Counted from the first letter of the stretch, positions 35,149 through 43,630 are shown. The stretch is 64,000 nucleotides of DNA from Bacilli bacterium (GCA_017634385.1 JAGBNN010000001.1:1-64000); one strand, 5' to 3'. The notes: a model not told the origin generated them from the sequence alone. Numbers and translations: made by a program.

Positions 35149-35163
35149 TGAAAATGATTTTCA
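35149..35163 (-). promoter_or_regulatory. Fur/Zur-type operator
   Basis: TGAAAAT-G-ATTTTCA, a perfect 7-1-7 inverted repeat, centred a few bases downstream of the -10 box and about 25 bp upstream of the regulator's start codon. It matches the classic Fur-superfamily box layout. Confidence 0.8.
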
Positions 35164-35168
35164 TATTC

Positions 35169-35196
35169 ATTATATCATTTATTTTTTTTAAGTCAA
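35169..35196 (-). promoter_or_regulatory. Promoter of the Fur-family regulator operon
   Basis: TTGACT and TATAAT with 16-bp spacing; the Fur-type box begins 5 bp downstream. Confidence 0.75.
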
Positions 35197-35201
35197 TAAA
35201 A

Positions 35202-35220
35202 AAAGAACAAAATGTTCTTT
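35202..35220 (-). terminator. Terminator of the 3-hydroxyacyl-CoA dehydrogenase gene
   Basis: AAAGAACA-AAA-TGTTCTTT hairpin followed by T run on the minus strand. Confidence 0.75.
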
Positions 35221-36188
35221 TATTTTTTATATTTGTAAAATCCTTCTCCTGTTGATTGCCCTAACTTACCTGCATCAATGTATTCGTTAAGTATTTCAAG
35301 CATTCCGTCATAATTATATGGAAGCATCATTTTTCTAAGCAATGGATCAAATACATCTGGTACTTTTTGATATTGTAAAACTATATTTTTTGCTGTCATT
35401 AAACCAACTGTATCTAATATTTGAAATGGTCCTTTTGGTGCGCCAGTTCCAAGTGTCCATGCCTTATCTATTGTTTCTGGATCAGATACTCCATTTGCAA
35501 GTAAATCCATTGCTGAAAGTAAGAATGGTACTAACATTGAATTAAGTAAGTATCCTGATTTTTCTTCTTTAGCTGTTAATGGTACCATATTAATGGCTTC
35601 TGCAAACTTAATTAATTCATTGAAATATTTATCATCTGTATCACTGTGTTTCATTATTTCAGCAATATTCATTTTCCAAATTGAATTTGCAAAATGAAGT
35701 GATAAGAATTTTTCTTTTCTACCTGTATATTTTGCAAGTTTAGATGGTAGTAGTGTTGATGAGTTAGTTACTACTACAGTTTTTTCATCTAATATTGGTG
35801 CTATTTGTTTATATAAACTTATTTTAACATCTATATCTTCAGTTATAGATTCTATTACTAAATCTGCATTTTTTAATGCTTTTTCTTGATCTGTTTCGAT
35901 TATAATATTTTCATATGCATTATTAGCATTTTTAATGCATTCTCTCTTTTTAAAATTATCTATACTTGCTATTCCATTTGCCCAATTATTTTTACCTTTT
36001 CTTGTAGACATTATTTTTATTGTATCTAGATACGTATCTTTTAATTTACCTAGTTTTTCTTTTAATGATACTATTTCTTCTTCATTTTTTACTAATACTG
36101 TTACATCAAATCCTGTATATGCTGTTTGATATGCTATTTGACTTCCTAATATTCCTCCACCTATTACTACTATTTTTTTATATTTCAT
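35220..36188 (-). CDS. 3-hydroxyacyl-CoA dehydrogenase family protein
   Basis: A 322-residue NAD-dependent dehydrogenase. The N-terminal Rossmann domain has VVIGGGILGSQIAYQTA, then DLVIESITEDIDVK and TNSSTLLPSKLAK; the catalytic His lies in FLSLHFAN. The C-terminal domain includes GYLLNSMLVPFLLSAMDLL and ends STGEGFYKYKK. Length fits the monofunctional family. No thiolase or crotonase genes are adjacent, so the pathway is unclear. RBS GGAGGTAAT before ATG. Confidence 0.9.
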   Translation of the reverse strand: MKYKKIVVIGGGILGSQIAYQTAYTGFDVTVLVKNEEEIVSLKEKLGKLKDTYLDTIKIMSTRKGKNNWANGIASIDNFKKRECIKNANNAYENIIIETDQEKALKNADLVIESITEDIDVKISLYKQIAPILDEKTVVVTNSSTLLPSKLAKYTGRKEKFLSLHFANSIWKMNIAEIMKHSDTDDKYFNELIKFAEAINMVPLTAKEEKSGYLLNSMLVPFLLSAMDLLANGVSDPETIDKAWTLGTGAPKGPFQILDTVGLMTAKNIVLQYQKVPDVFDPLLRKMMLPYNYDGMLEILNEYIDAGKLGQSTGEGFYKYKK

Positions 36189-36201
36189 ATTATTACCTCC
36201 A

Positions 36202-36621
36202 TTATTTTATTATTTCATATCTTTTTGTATTTATTACAATATTATCACATTCTAATTCAACTGATATAGCTTCTTTATTTATTAAATAAAATTTATATAT
36301 TGTAGTATTATCTTCACAAAATGTTTTACTCTCATTACCTATCTTTATATTATTAACATAGTTATAAAATTTTCTTATACTTTCATAATTAGTTATAACA
36401 TCACTATTCATTTCTGAATCATAAAGTTTTATTATTTCTAACTTTTCTATATTTTCTTCTTTTAATTTTTTATATTCATCAAAAGATTGTAATTTTCTTT
36501 CTACTTTCTTTTTTGGAAATATATTTTCATTTGATATTTTTAAAAATGAAAATGTAACTAGTGTTAAAAATAATAAAAATATTACACTTAATACTATCAC
36601 TATTTTTTTCATATTAGTCAC
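36202..36621 (-). CDS. Small membrane-anchored protein
   Basis: A 139-residue protein with an N-terminal membrane helix (about 5-28) followed by a basic, extracellular-type domain with two cysteines (SKTFCEDNTTIY; SVELECDNIV) that may pair. No family recognised. It abuts the CmpB-like gene upstream (stop and start adjacent), so the two are probably coexpressed. Confidence 0.65.
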   Translation of the reverse strand: MTNMKKIVIVLSVIFLLFLTLVTFSFLKISNENIFPKKKVERKLQSFDEYKKLKEENIEKLEIIKLYDSEMNSDVITNYESIRKFYNYVNNIKIGNESKTFCEDNTTIYKFYLINKEAISVELECDNIVINTKRYEIIK

Positions 36622-37356
36622 CTATTTAATAATTACATTTACTATAAAATCTATTGTCATAGGAATTCCTATGATAATACATATTAATCTTTTTTTAGAT
36701 ATTGATGTTTTCTTTAAAAATTTATCTATAAAAGGTTGTACTAAATAAAGTAATATTGTTCCTAATATTGCAAAATTTCTACTAGCATCAAAGCATACTC
36801 TTGCATTAATATTTAAAAAGTCATTACTATAATCCCATAATAAATTACCTGTTAATTTATCAATAGCAAAATGACTTACAAATTCTAGTGATGTAGTTAT
36901 TACCCAAATAAGTAAAAATACAAGTGCTACATTTAAATTAATTTTATTAAACTTTTTAAATTTTTGAATTATATAATTTATAACTACAATAAATAATAAA
37001 TTTAGTGATATTAATATAAGTCCGTAATTTTCGAAAAATACAGATAATTCATATATTTTAGGTGTTGTATATTCTATTATTGTTATGTATATAAATGTTA
37101 GTATTGTAAATATTGATAAACTTGTATAAATAATATTATTTGATTCATGTTTCTTTTTCATAAAATTTCGAAGTACTACTAAAAGTAATAATACTCCAAA
37201 TCCATATATTGGTAAAAATGGTCCGAATAACACTCCTCTATTTACAAATTTATGCTGCGCTATTAAAAACCACAATACTTCATATAACCATCCAAAAAAT
37301 GCATATACACAAAATATAATATAATTATCGCATATTTTATCTAATAATTTCTTCAT
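36622..37356 (-). CDS. CmpB-like (DUF1113) membrane protein, second copy
   Basis: A 244-residue integral membrane protein with about six helices. The family core is CVYAFFGWLYEVLWFL and NRGVLFGPFLPIYGFGVLL, with LEFVSHFAIDKL and LLWDYSNDFLN in the second half. It is a divergent paralogue of the gene at 22059-22748. Function unknown. Confidence 0.82.
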   Translation of the reverse strand: MKKLLDKICDNYIIFCVYAFFGWLYEVLWFLIAQHKFVNRGVLFGPFLPIYGFGVLLLLVVLRNFMKKKHESNNIIYTSLSIFTILTFIYITIIEYTTPKIYELSVFFENYGLILISLNLLFIVVINYIIQKFKKFNKINLNVALVFLLIWVITTSLEFVSHFAIDKLTGNLLWDYSNDFLNINARVCFDASRNFAILGTILLYLVQPFIDKFLKKTSISKKRLICIIIGIPMTIDFIVNVIIK

Positions 37357-37426
37357 TCTATCACCTATTTTAATTATATCACAATTTAGTTTTATTTACG
37401 CAAATTAGATATTTACTTTACAAAAA

Positions 37427-37448
37427 AAAGATACTTTTAAGTATCTTT
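37427..37448 (-). terminator. Terminator of the ankyrin-like gene
   Basis: AAAGATAC and GTATCTTT arms with a 6-nt loop, T run on the minus strand. Confidence 0.7.
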
Positions 37449-38244
37449 ATTTATTTTCATTAACTATTTTTCTTAATTCATCTATATTAACAATACTATC
37501 GCTTAAATCATTAACATAGCTATATGTATCTACTCCAGCACCATCTGTTAATTTTAAATCCAATCCCTTGTCCAATAATTTTTTAAATATATTTAATTCT
37601 TCTTCACTTATTTCTTTATCTCTTTTTATTAATTTTATATATAACTGTGCAACTGGCAAAGCTTTATGCCTTTTATTAACATCTACATTAGTATAATCTA
37701 AAATATAATTGATTATTTCCTCATCATAATAATCGTAATAAAACATATATTCAAGCGTTCCCCATGTTGATGAATTAGTTATTTTATTTATATCTTGACC
37801 TTTGTTTATAAAATATTTAACACACTCTAATTTTTCATATTTAATTGATACCCCAATAGGTAAAGTTCCTTCTAAACTTACACTATTAATTAATTCTGGA
37901 TTCTTTTTTAAAGCATTATCCAATTCATCTATATCACAAAAAGTTATTTCACGGTAAAACTTATCTATTATATTTTTTTCTAATTTTACTTGTTTTCCTT
38001 TATATTCCACTTTTTCATATTCTTTACCTGATAAGAAAATTGTTGTTAATAATAATGGTATTAAAAATATTATTGTAAGTATACCTGTAATTATTTGAAA
38101 AACTTTTTTCCATTTCTTATTTTTATCAAAAATTCTTAATATTGTAAATATAATAAATAACAATAATGATAGTATAAATAATACAAATATTATCAATAAA
38201 ATTATAAATATAAAGTTTGCAATTAGTATTCCACCTAAAGCCAT
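37447..38244 (-). CDS. Membrane-anchored ankyrin-like protein
   Basis: A 265-residue protein with two N-terminal membrane helices (about 7-37 and 47-70) and a C-terminal helical-repeat region. ELINSVSLEGTLPIGVSIKYEKLECVKYF and LLDKGLDLKLTDGAG are ankyrin-type units (shown here as fragments of the repeat pattern). Probably a protein-binding scaffold at the membrane. It is a single gene. Confidence 0.6.
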   Translation of the reverse strand: MALGGILIANFIFIILLIIFVLFILSLLLFIIFTILRIFDKNKKWKKVFQIITGILTIIFLIPLLLTTIFLSGKEYEKVEYKGKQVKLEKNIIDKFYREITFCDIDELDNALKKNPELINSVSLEGTLPIGVSIKYEKLECVKYFINKGQDINKITNSSTWGTLEYMFYYDYYDEEIINYILDYTNVDVNKRHKALPVAQLYIKLIKRDKEISEEELNIFKKLLDKGLDLKLTDGAGVDTYSYVNDLSDSIVNIDELRKIVNENK

Positions 38245-38312
38245 TTTATCACCCTTCTAATTATATCATATATTTTACTTATTTTTACACTAAATTAAAG
38301 TCAAAGAAAAAA

Positions 38313-38330
38313 GACAGTATTTCTACTATC
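38313..38330 (-). terminator. Terminator after the ABC-F gene
   Basis: GATAGTA-GAAA-TACTGTC (minus strand, one G-U) followed by TTTTTTC. Confidence 0.65.
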
Positions 38331-38378
38331 TAATTAAATGTAATATCTTAATCTTCTCATGTACTATAGCTTTTTCTT

Positions 38379-39980
38379 CTATTTCTTGTGTTGCATAAAA
38401 TAATCATAATTACCACAATATTCTATTATATTTTTATCCGATATATACAATACTTTATTCGCAAGTTTATTTATAAAATATCTATCATGTGACACAAATA
38501 GTATTGTTCCTTCATAATTTATAAGTGCATCTTCTAACGTTTCCTTTGTTGAAATATCAATATGATTTGTAGGCTCATCTAAAATTATAAAGTTACAATT
38601 ATCATGTATTAAAGTAAATAGCATTAATCTAACTTTTTCTCCACCAGATAATGTTGTCACTTTTTTAAATACATTTTCTCCATAAAACTGAAACTTATGC
38701 AAAGCACTTCGTAAATGTGATTCTTCACCATTAAAATACTTCCTAGCATAATCTAAAATTGTTATATCTTCTTTGAAATTAATTTGTTGAGGTATATATC
38801 CAATCTTAACATTACTTCCAACTTTTATATTATCACTCGAATTATTTATTATCATTTTTAGTAAACTAGATTTGCCACAACCATTGTTTCCAATAATGCA
38901 TATTTTGTCCTTATAAATAATATTAAGGTTAATATTATTTATTAATACATTATCTCCTATACTTAAGTTATAATCTACTATTGTTAAAACATCATTCCCT
39001 GATCTTTTTTCAATATCAAAATTAATTGGTAATTCCTTCTTTATAATTGGTTTATCTACTTTTTCAAGTTTTTCCAATCTTTTTCGTATGTTTTCAGCAC
39101 GTTTATAAAATGGTTCTCCACCCGGATATGCTAGTCGACCGAACTCTTCTAATTGTTTTATTTTCTTTTTTAAAGCCAAAATTAGTTTTTGTTGATCTTT
39201 ATATTCCTTAAATTCTTTTTCAATTCTTTCTTCATTTTCAATTAAATATTTAGAATAATTGCAATGAAAAATTATGGATTTACCATTTTCAATTAAAATG
39301 GTTTTATTTGTGACTTTATCTAGAAAATACCTATCATGTGACACAACAACTACAGTTCCATTATATTTATTTAAATATTCTTCTAACCATTCTATTGTAT
39401 TTATATCTAAGTGGTTAGTAGGTTCATCTAAAAGTAGGATGTCTGGATTTTTAACAATTATTGCTGCTAAAACAACTCTTTTTTGTTCACCACCTGATAA
39501 TGTATCATAGTTCTTATTTAATAAATGACTAATATTCATACCAGATGATACTTTATCAATCATTGTATTAATTTCATATCCGCCTAAATTAATAAATTTT
39601 TCTTGAATATCTATATATTTGTTAATAATACTGATATTTTCTGGTTCTTTAGTCATTTTATCTTCATATCTTTTTAATTGCTTTTCGATATCTAATAACT
39701 CCTTGAAACTATTATATAAAATATCTTTTACTTTTTCATTATTATAAATATTTTCTGGTTGCTGATTTAAATAACCAATTTTAGCACCTCTTCTTATAGC
39801 AATAGTACCACTATCAATGTTCTCAATTGAATTAATAATATTCAACACTGTAGTCTTACCACAACCATTTTCTCCGATTATAGAAACTCTATCACCAGTT
39901 TTAATTTCTATATTTAATCCATCTAATATATTTTTAAATCCAAAAGATTTTTTAATATTATTTAAACTTATCTCTATCAT
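38379..39980 (-). CDS. ABC-F ATPase, probable ribosomal protection protein
   Basis: A 533-residue soluble protein with two ABC cassettes and no membrane domain. Cassette 1: GENGCGKTT (about 36-44), LSGGEQKRV, LLLDEPTNHLD. The inter-domain linker (about 240-320) is charged and includes GRLAYPGGEPFYKRAENI. Cassette 2: GNNGCGKSS, LSGGEKVRL, ILDEPTNHID. ABC-F proteins act on ribosomes; the antibiotic-resistance subgroup dislodges drugs. An upstream leader-peptide attenuator (40007-40151) strongly suggests the drug-inducible type. The exact drug class cannot be read from sequence by eye; a housekeeping ABC-F is the alternative. Confidence 0.85.
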   Translation of the reverse strand: MIEISLNNIKKSFGFKNILDGLNIEIKTGDRVSIIGENGCGKTTVLNIINSIENIDSGTIAIRRGAKIGYLNQQPENIYNNEKVKDILYNSFKELLDIEKQLKRYEDKMTKEPENISIINKYIDIQEKFINLGGYEINTMIDKVSSGMNISHLLNKNYDTLSGGEQKRVVLAAIIVKNPDILLLDEPTNHLDINTIEWLEEYLNKYNGTVVVVSHDRYFLDKVTNKTILIENGKSIIFHCNYSKYLIENEERIEKEFKEYKDQQKLILALKKKIKQLEEFGRLAYPGGEPFYKRAENIRKRLEKLEKVDKPIIKKELPINFDIEKRSGNDVLTIVDYNLSIGDNVLINNINLNIIYKDKICIIGNNGCGKSSLLKMIINNSSDNIKVGSNVKIGYIPQQINFKEDITILDYARKYFNGEESHLRSALHKFQFYGENVFKKVTTLSGGEKVRLMLFTLIHDNCNFIILDEPTNHIDISTKETLEDALINYEGTILFVSHDRYFINKLANKVLYISDKNIIEYCGNYDYFMQHKK

Positions 39981-40006
39981 AATCTATTCACTCCTTTAAT
40001 TTAAAT

Positions 40007-40100
40007 AAAAAAACCAAACAGACGTAACCACATCCATTTGGCGGATGCAGGCACGACAAAACTGTCATACCTGCTAATAGATTTTTTTAGTCAGGTATGA
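40007..40100 (-). promoter_or_regulatory. Transcription attenuator of the ABC-F gene
   Basis: Between the leader-peptide stop and the ABC-F ribosome site, several competing hairpins can form on the minus strand. An early one pairs TCATACCTG (40092-40100) with CAGGTATGA (40065-40073). A second pairs GCAGGTATGAC with GTCGTGCCTGC, reusing the same arm. The last is an intrinsic terminator, CCAAATGGATGT with ACGTCTGTTTGG (12 bp, three G-U, GGTT loop; 40014-40041), then seven T. A short CATCC/GGATG hairpin would compete with the terminator arm. This is the layout of ribosome-mediated attenuation. Confidence 0.8.
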
Positions 40101-40151
40101 CTATGCTAAAACATACATGATTGTGCGTTCAAAATAATTTAACATAATCAT
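40101..40151 (-). CDS. Leader peptide of the ABC-F gene
   Basis: A 16-codon ORF, MIMLNYFERTIMYVLA, with GAGGAGAG directly upstream, starting about 16 nt after the -10 box. Its stop abuts the first attenuator hairpin. An inner ATG at 40145 could also serve. Antibiotic-stalled ribosomes on such peptides switch downstream ABC-F genes on; that role is inferred from the layout. Confidence 0.72.
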   Translation of the reverse strand: MIMLNYFERTIMYVLA

Positions 40152-40166
40152 CTCTCCTCAATTAGT

Positions 40167-40195
40167 ATTTTATATTATTAATTAAATAAAGTCAA
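40167..40195 (-). promoter_or_regulatory. Promoter of the ABC-F leader
   Basis: TTGACT and TAAAAT with 17-bp spacing. Confidence 0.75.
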
Positions 40196-40291
40196 CATCT
40201 TCAATTTTGCTCGTAATACTACTAATTTGTCATTAATATAGAGTCTAAATTAGAGCCTAGATTAATTTTAAATTTTCGAAACCCTTTATAT

Positions 40292-40391
40292 ACAAAAAAA
40301 AAGTGGATACCTTTCGGTATCCTTCAGGGGGTTTTGGTTACACTTTCACTTGAATTTGTAAAAGTGCTTTTACGTAACTATCGTTACGCTA
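40292..40391 (-). ncRNA. Candidate small RNA downstream of recG
   Basis: A ~100-nt free-standing transcription unit. A consensus promoter (TTGACA-17-TATTAT, 40397-40425) overlaps the recG stop codon. The RNA begins near 40391 with a perfect CGTAAC-GATA-GTTACG hairpin, then GTAAAA-GCAC-TTTTAC, then an unpaired C-rich AACCCCCTGAAGG, and ends in a GAAA-tetraloop terminator (GGATACC/GGTATCC, nine T; 40294-40322). No ORF is present. It matches no family I know. A C-rich single-stranded motif is typical of Firmicutes sRNAs that bind ribosome sites. Confidence 0.6.
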
Positions 40392-40396
40392 TAATA

Positions 40397-40425
40397 ATAA
40401 TATATTATTTTTATAAAAATGTCAA
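40397..40425 (-). promoter_or_regulatory. Consensus promoter at the recG stop
   Basis: TTGACA (perfect -35) and TATTAT with 17-bp spacing; the -35 box overlaps the recG stop. It drives the candidate sRNA. Confidence 0.75.
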
Positions 40426-42386
40426 TCCATATTTATATTTTCTTTTAGTATGTTTTTTAATATTGGATAATCATTTATTTTATCCAATATTTCTTCTGTA
40501 TCTTCTTTTGCTTTCATTAATAACTTATAATCTTTTGTTATACTTGCTAATTTAAATGACATATCTCCACTTTGTCTTATTCCAAATAAATCTCCAGATC
40601 CTCTTAAGTTTAAATCTTCTTCTGCAAGTGTAAATCCATCTGATATATCTTGCATTAAATTTAATCTTTTTGTATCTTTATTAGTCATTAATATACAATA
40701 TGATTGAAGTTCATTTCTTCCTACTCTTCCTCTTAATTGATGAAGAGTTGCAAGTCCAAATTTATATGCATCAAATATAACTATCATTGTTGAATTTTTT
40801 ACATCTACTCCTACTTCTATTACTGTTGTAGATATTAATATATCTATTTTTTTATTTAAATAATCTTCCATTATTTTATCTTTTTCTTTTGATGTCATTT
40901 TTCCATGAAGAATACCTATATTATTATTTTTAAAAGCTAATTTAAATTTTTTATGTAATTTTTCTATATCTTCTTCTCCATTTTCTGATTCTTCTATTAA
41001 TGGAGAAATAATATATATTTGATGGTTATTATCTAATTCTTCTTTTATCTTAACTAATACTTTTCTTATATCTTTATTATCAAATACTTTAGTAATTATT
41101 TTCTTTCTTCCAGATGGCATTGTATTTATAATAGATATATCCATATCTCCATATATTGTAAGTGCATATGTTCTTGGTATTGGAGTTGCACTCATATAAA
41201 GTACATCAGGTAAATTTCCTTTATTTCTTAAACTATTTCTTTGATTTACTCCAAATCTATGTTGTTCATCAGTTATTACAAGTCCTAAATTATTATATAC
41301 AATATCATCTTGAATTATTGCATGAGTTCCTATTATTATATTTACTTTTCCTTCTTTTATTCTTTCATAACTTTCTAACTTTTGTTTTTTAGTCATACTA
41401 CCTACTAATAGTTCTATATTTATATCATAATCTTTTAATAAATTAGTTATATTATTATAATGCTGTTTAGCAAGTACTTCTGTTGGTACCATTAATGCTG
41501 ATTGATATCCTGATAAATATAAAGCATACATTGCGATTATTGCTACTATTGTTTTACCTGAACCTACATCTCCTTCAAGCAATCTATTCATTCTCTTACT
41601 TGAATTTAAATCTTCTATAATATTATTTACTGCATTTATTTGATCTGTAGTTAATTTAAATGGTAATTCTTCTATAAATTTATTTACACGATTTACATTT
41701 ATTTTTCGCTCATAACCTATATTTAACATATTATTTTTTCTTTTTAATGCATTTATCTTAAGCATAAATAAAAATAGTTCTTCATATTTACATCTTTCTT
41801 GTGCTTTTGATACTTCCTTTACATTTATTGGATTGTGTATTAAATTTAAAGAATTATATTTATCTAAGAAATTATATTTTTTTATTATTTTTTCTGGTAA
41901 ATAATCTATTATGTCTTCTTTATTTAATGCATTTAATATAACTTTATTTACCCCTTTATTAGTCATTCCTTTTGTTAAATGATAAACAGGTTCTATTAGT
42001 GTTTCATCTCCTATTGGATATAATTTTATATCTGAAGCTGTTAAAGTATTTTTCACTTCTTCATATTTACCTATCACAGTTATTTCTTTTCCAATATTTA
42101 AATTATTTTTTAAAAATGCTCTATTATATATTATTACGTTTATTAATTTTCCACCTATATTTAGCTTAAATGTTAATCTATTAATTTTTCTAAAATAATT
42201 TGTTACGGGTATAGATTCTATAATACCTGATATTATTACATTTTCTTCATTCAATGAAGTTTGTTTTAATATTTCGTATCTATATGGATAATATTCTATT
42301 AAATCATTTATATTATATATATTTAATTTATTTAATAAACTAATTGTTTTTGGTCCTATTCCTTTAATATCATTTAACTGTTTCAT
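40422..42386 (-). CDS. recG: ATP-dependent DNA helicase RecG
   Basis: A 654-residue RecG, the branched-DNA translocase that reverses stalled forks. An N-terminal HhH/wedge domain (DIKGIGPKTISLLNKLNIYNI) precedes the helicase motor: EGDVGSGKT (Walker A), ITDEQHRFGVNQR (DExH box), YMSATPIPRT, and later LRGRVGRNELQSYC plus DLNLRGSGDLFGIRQSG. Shorter than E. coli RecG (about 690) but complete. ATG follows AAAGGGTATATT. It is flanked by candidate sRNA units on both sides. Confidence 0.96.
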   Translation of the reverse strand: MKQLNDIKGIGPKTISLLNKLNIYNINDLIEYYPYRYEILKQTSLNEENVIISGIIESIPVTNYFRKINRLTFKLNIGGKLINVIIYNRAFLKNNLNIGKEITVIGKYEEVKNTLTASDIKLYPIGDETLIEPVYHLTKGMTNKGVNKVILNALNKEDIIDYLPEKIIKKYNFLDKYNSLNLIHNPINVKEVSKAQERCKYEELFLFMLKINALKRKNNMLNIGYERKINVNRVNKFIEELPFKLTTDQINAVNNIIEDLNSSKRMNRLLEGDVGSGKTIVAIIAMYALYLSGYQSALMVPTEVLAKQHYNNITNLLKDYDINIELLVGSMTKKQKLESYERIKEGKVNIIIGTHAIIQDDIVYNNLGLVITDEQHRFGVNQRNSLRNKGNLPDVLYMSATPIPRTYALTIYGDMDISIINTMPSGRKKIITKVFDNKDIRKVLVKIKEELDNNHQIYIISPLIEESENGEEDIEKLHKKFKLAFKNNNIGILHGKMTSKEKDKIMEDYLNKKIDILISTTVIEVGVDVKNSTMIVIFDAYKFGLATLHQLRGRVGRNELQSYCILMTNKDTKRLNLMQDISDGFTLAEEDLNLRGSGDLFGIRQSGDMSFKLASITKDYKLLMKAKEDTEEILDKINDYPILKNILKENINMD

Positions 42387-42433
42387 AATATACCCTTTCT
42401 TTAAAATAATTATAACATATTTTCAAAAAACTC

Positions 42434-42461
42434 TTGACAAATATTAAAAAATAAGTAATAT
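42434..42461 (+). promoter_or_regulatory. Promoter upstream of the plus-strand candidate sRNA
   Basis: TTGACA (perfect -35) and TAATAT with 16-bp spacing, on the opposite strand to recG. Confidence 0.65.
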
Positions 42462-42467
42462 AAATGC

Positions 42468-42570
42468 TACCAATTCCCAAATGGCGAATTGGTGCTAGTA
42501 TCACACTAGCCAACCCCTTTTTATTCTTTTTTATGAAGTCGCATCTCAGGGGGAGCGACTTCTTTTTTTT
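42468..42570 (+). ncRNA. Candidate small RNA between recG and the 319-residue membrane protein gene
   Basis: A ~103-nt plus-strand unit, opposite to its neighbours. Hairpins: ACCAATTC/GAATTGGT (42469-42493), GCTAGT/ACTAGC (42494-42510), then a C-rich CCAACCCC and a U-rich spacer, and a terminator GAAGTCGC/GCGACTTC (42535-42562) with a 12-nt loop containing TCAGGGGG, followed by eight T. No ORF. The terminator loop is complementary to the C-rich motif of the sRNA at 40292-40391. No family recognised. Confidence 0.58.
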
Positions 42571-42576
42571 GCATAA

Positions 42577-42598
42577 AAAAAGTGCTTATTGCACTTTT
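42577..42598 (-). terminator. Terminator of the 319-residue membrane protein gene
   Basis: AAAAGTGC and GCACTTTT arms around TTATT, T run on the minus strand. Confidence 0.75.
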
Positions 42599-43545
42599 GT
42601 TGAATAATAATAAAAATTATTATTTTCATCTAATTTAAATGTATGAATAAATGTTGAAAGTTTATCTTCATTCTCTTCAAATAAAGCTTTTGGATCTTGA
42701 CCATTAGCTATTTTTTCTGTTTTAACAGAATACGCATATAAATCTATTGATTTTGTATCTACTGTTTCTGCATTTACTTTATCAATAATAGCAAATGCTG
42801 CTTTTTCTCTTATTATTAAATTATTATCTTTATCTAATTTATAATCAACCATTTCACTTATTTTATCTATTGAATATAAATTACCTTTACCCATAAATAA
42901 TGCCCAATATTTTTTAGTTTTTTGTACTTCTCCTCCTGGATATGGAAATTTTGTTGAAACAATATTATTTAAATCATACATTTTTTTAACTTGTTTATCC
43001 ATATCTTCTATAGTAGTGTATCCATCGCCTTGACATGTTTTAGCTTCACCACAAAAATCTGCTTCTACTTTTTCTGGAGTTGAAGATTTTACCATAATTT
43101 TATTATATGCCATAGCTAGTAATAATTCTTCATTCATTTGATTAGTTGTTATATCTCTTCCAATATATGCATTAGGTCCATAATCATCATCATTTTTTAA
43201 TCCTGTTTCATCTAAATCATACTCTGGTGAAAATGGTACATATTCTAAATATTCTTTAGCTTCACTTTCTGTTACTGTTATTTTTTCTTCTTTTGGTTTT
43301 TCTGGTTCTTTTACATTAAAATGATCCCACACTACATAACCTGCAAGTCCTAATACCATTAATACTAATAGTATGATAATTATTATTGGTCCTTTGCTTT
43401 TCTTTTCTTTCTTTATTTCATTTTCTTCTTGTTTAACAGGTTCAAATTCTATAGTTTCTTGTTGATCAATTACTGGAGATTGAACTGGTTGTTGAATTGG
43501 TTGTTCTTGAACTGGTTGAACATTTTGATTTTCATTATTATCCAT
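42586..43545 (-). CDS. Membrane-anchored extracytoplasmic protein
   Basis: A 319-residue protein. A Gln/Pro/Val-rich cytosolic N-terminus (NVQPVQEQPIQQPVQSPV) and a KKEKKSKG basic patch precede one membrane helix (about 52-73). The extracellular domain (about 95-319) includes a pair of cysteines (ADFCGEAKTCQGDG). No family recognised. The same 'acidic tail, lysines, single helix, ectodomain' plan occurs in the InlB-repeat protein at 24711-25790. Confidence 0.7.
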   Translation of the reverse strand: MDNNENQNVQPVQEQPIQQPVQSPVIDQQETIEFEPVKQEENEIKKEKKSKGPIIIIILLVLMVLGLAGYVVWDHFNVKEPEKPKEEKITVTESEAKEYLEYVPFSPEYDLDETGLKNDDDYGPNAYIGRDITTNQMNEELLLAMAYNKIMVKSSTPEKVEADFCGEAKTCQGDGYTTIEDMDKQVKKMYDLNNIVSTKFPYPGGEVQKTKKYWALFMGKGNLYSIDKISEMVDYKLDKDNNLIIREKAAFAIIDKVNAETVDTKSIDLYAYSVKTEKIANGQDPKALFEENEDKLSTFIHTFKLDENNNFYYYSTKVQ

Positions 43546-43630
43546 TTTAATCCCTACTTTCTATAATAATTATAACTTATTTTACATTTTTGTAATATAG
43601 TTTTTTATTTCAATTGTAAATAAATGTAAA

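Noticed and set aside
36020..36289. Plus-strand Leu/Phe-rich frames over many minus-strand genes
   Set aside because: Antisense of AT-rich coding sequence gives long hydrophobic frames; none has a ribosome site or independent context.
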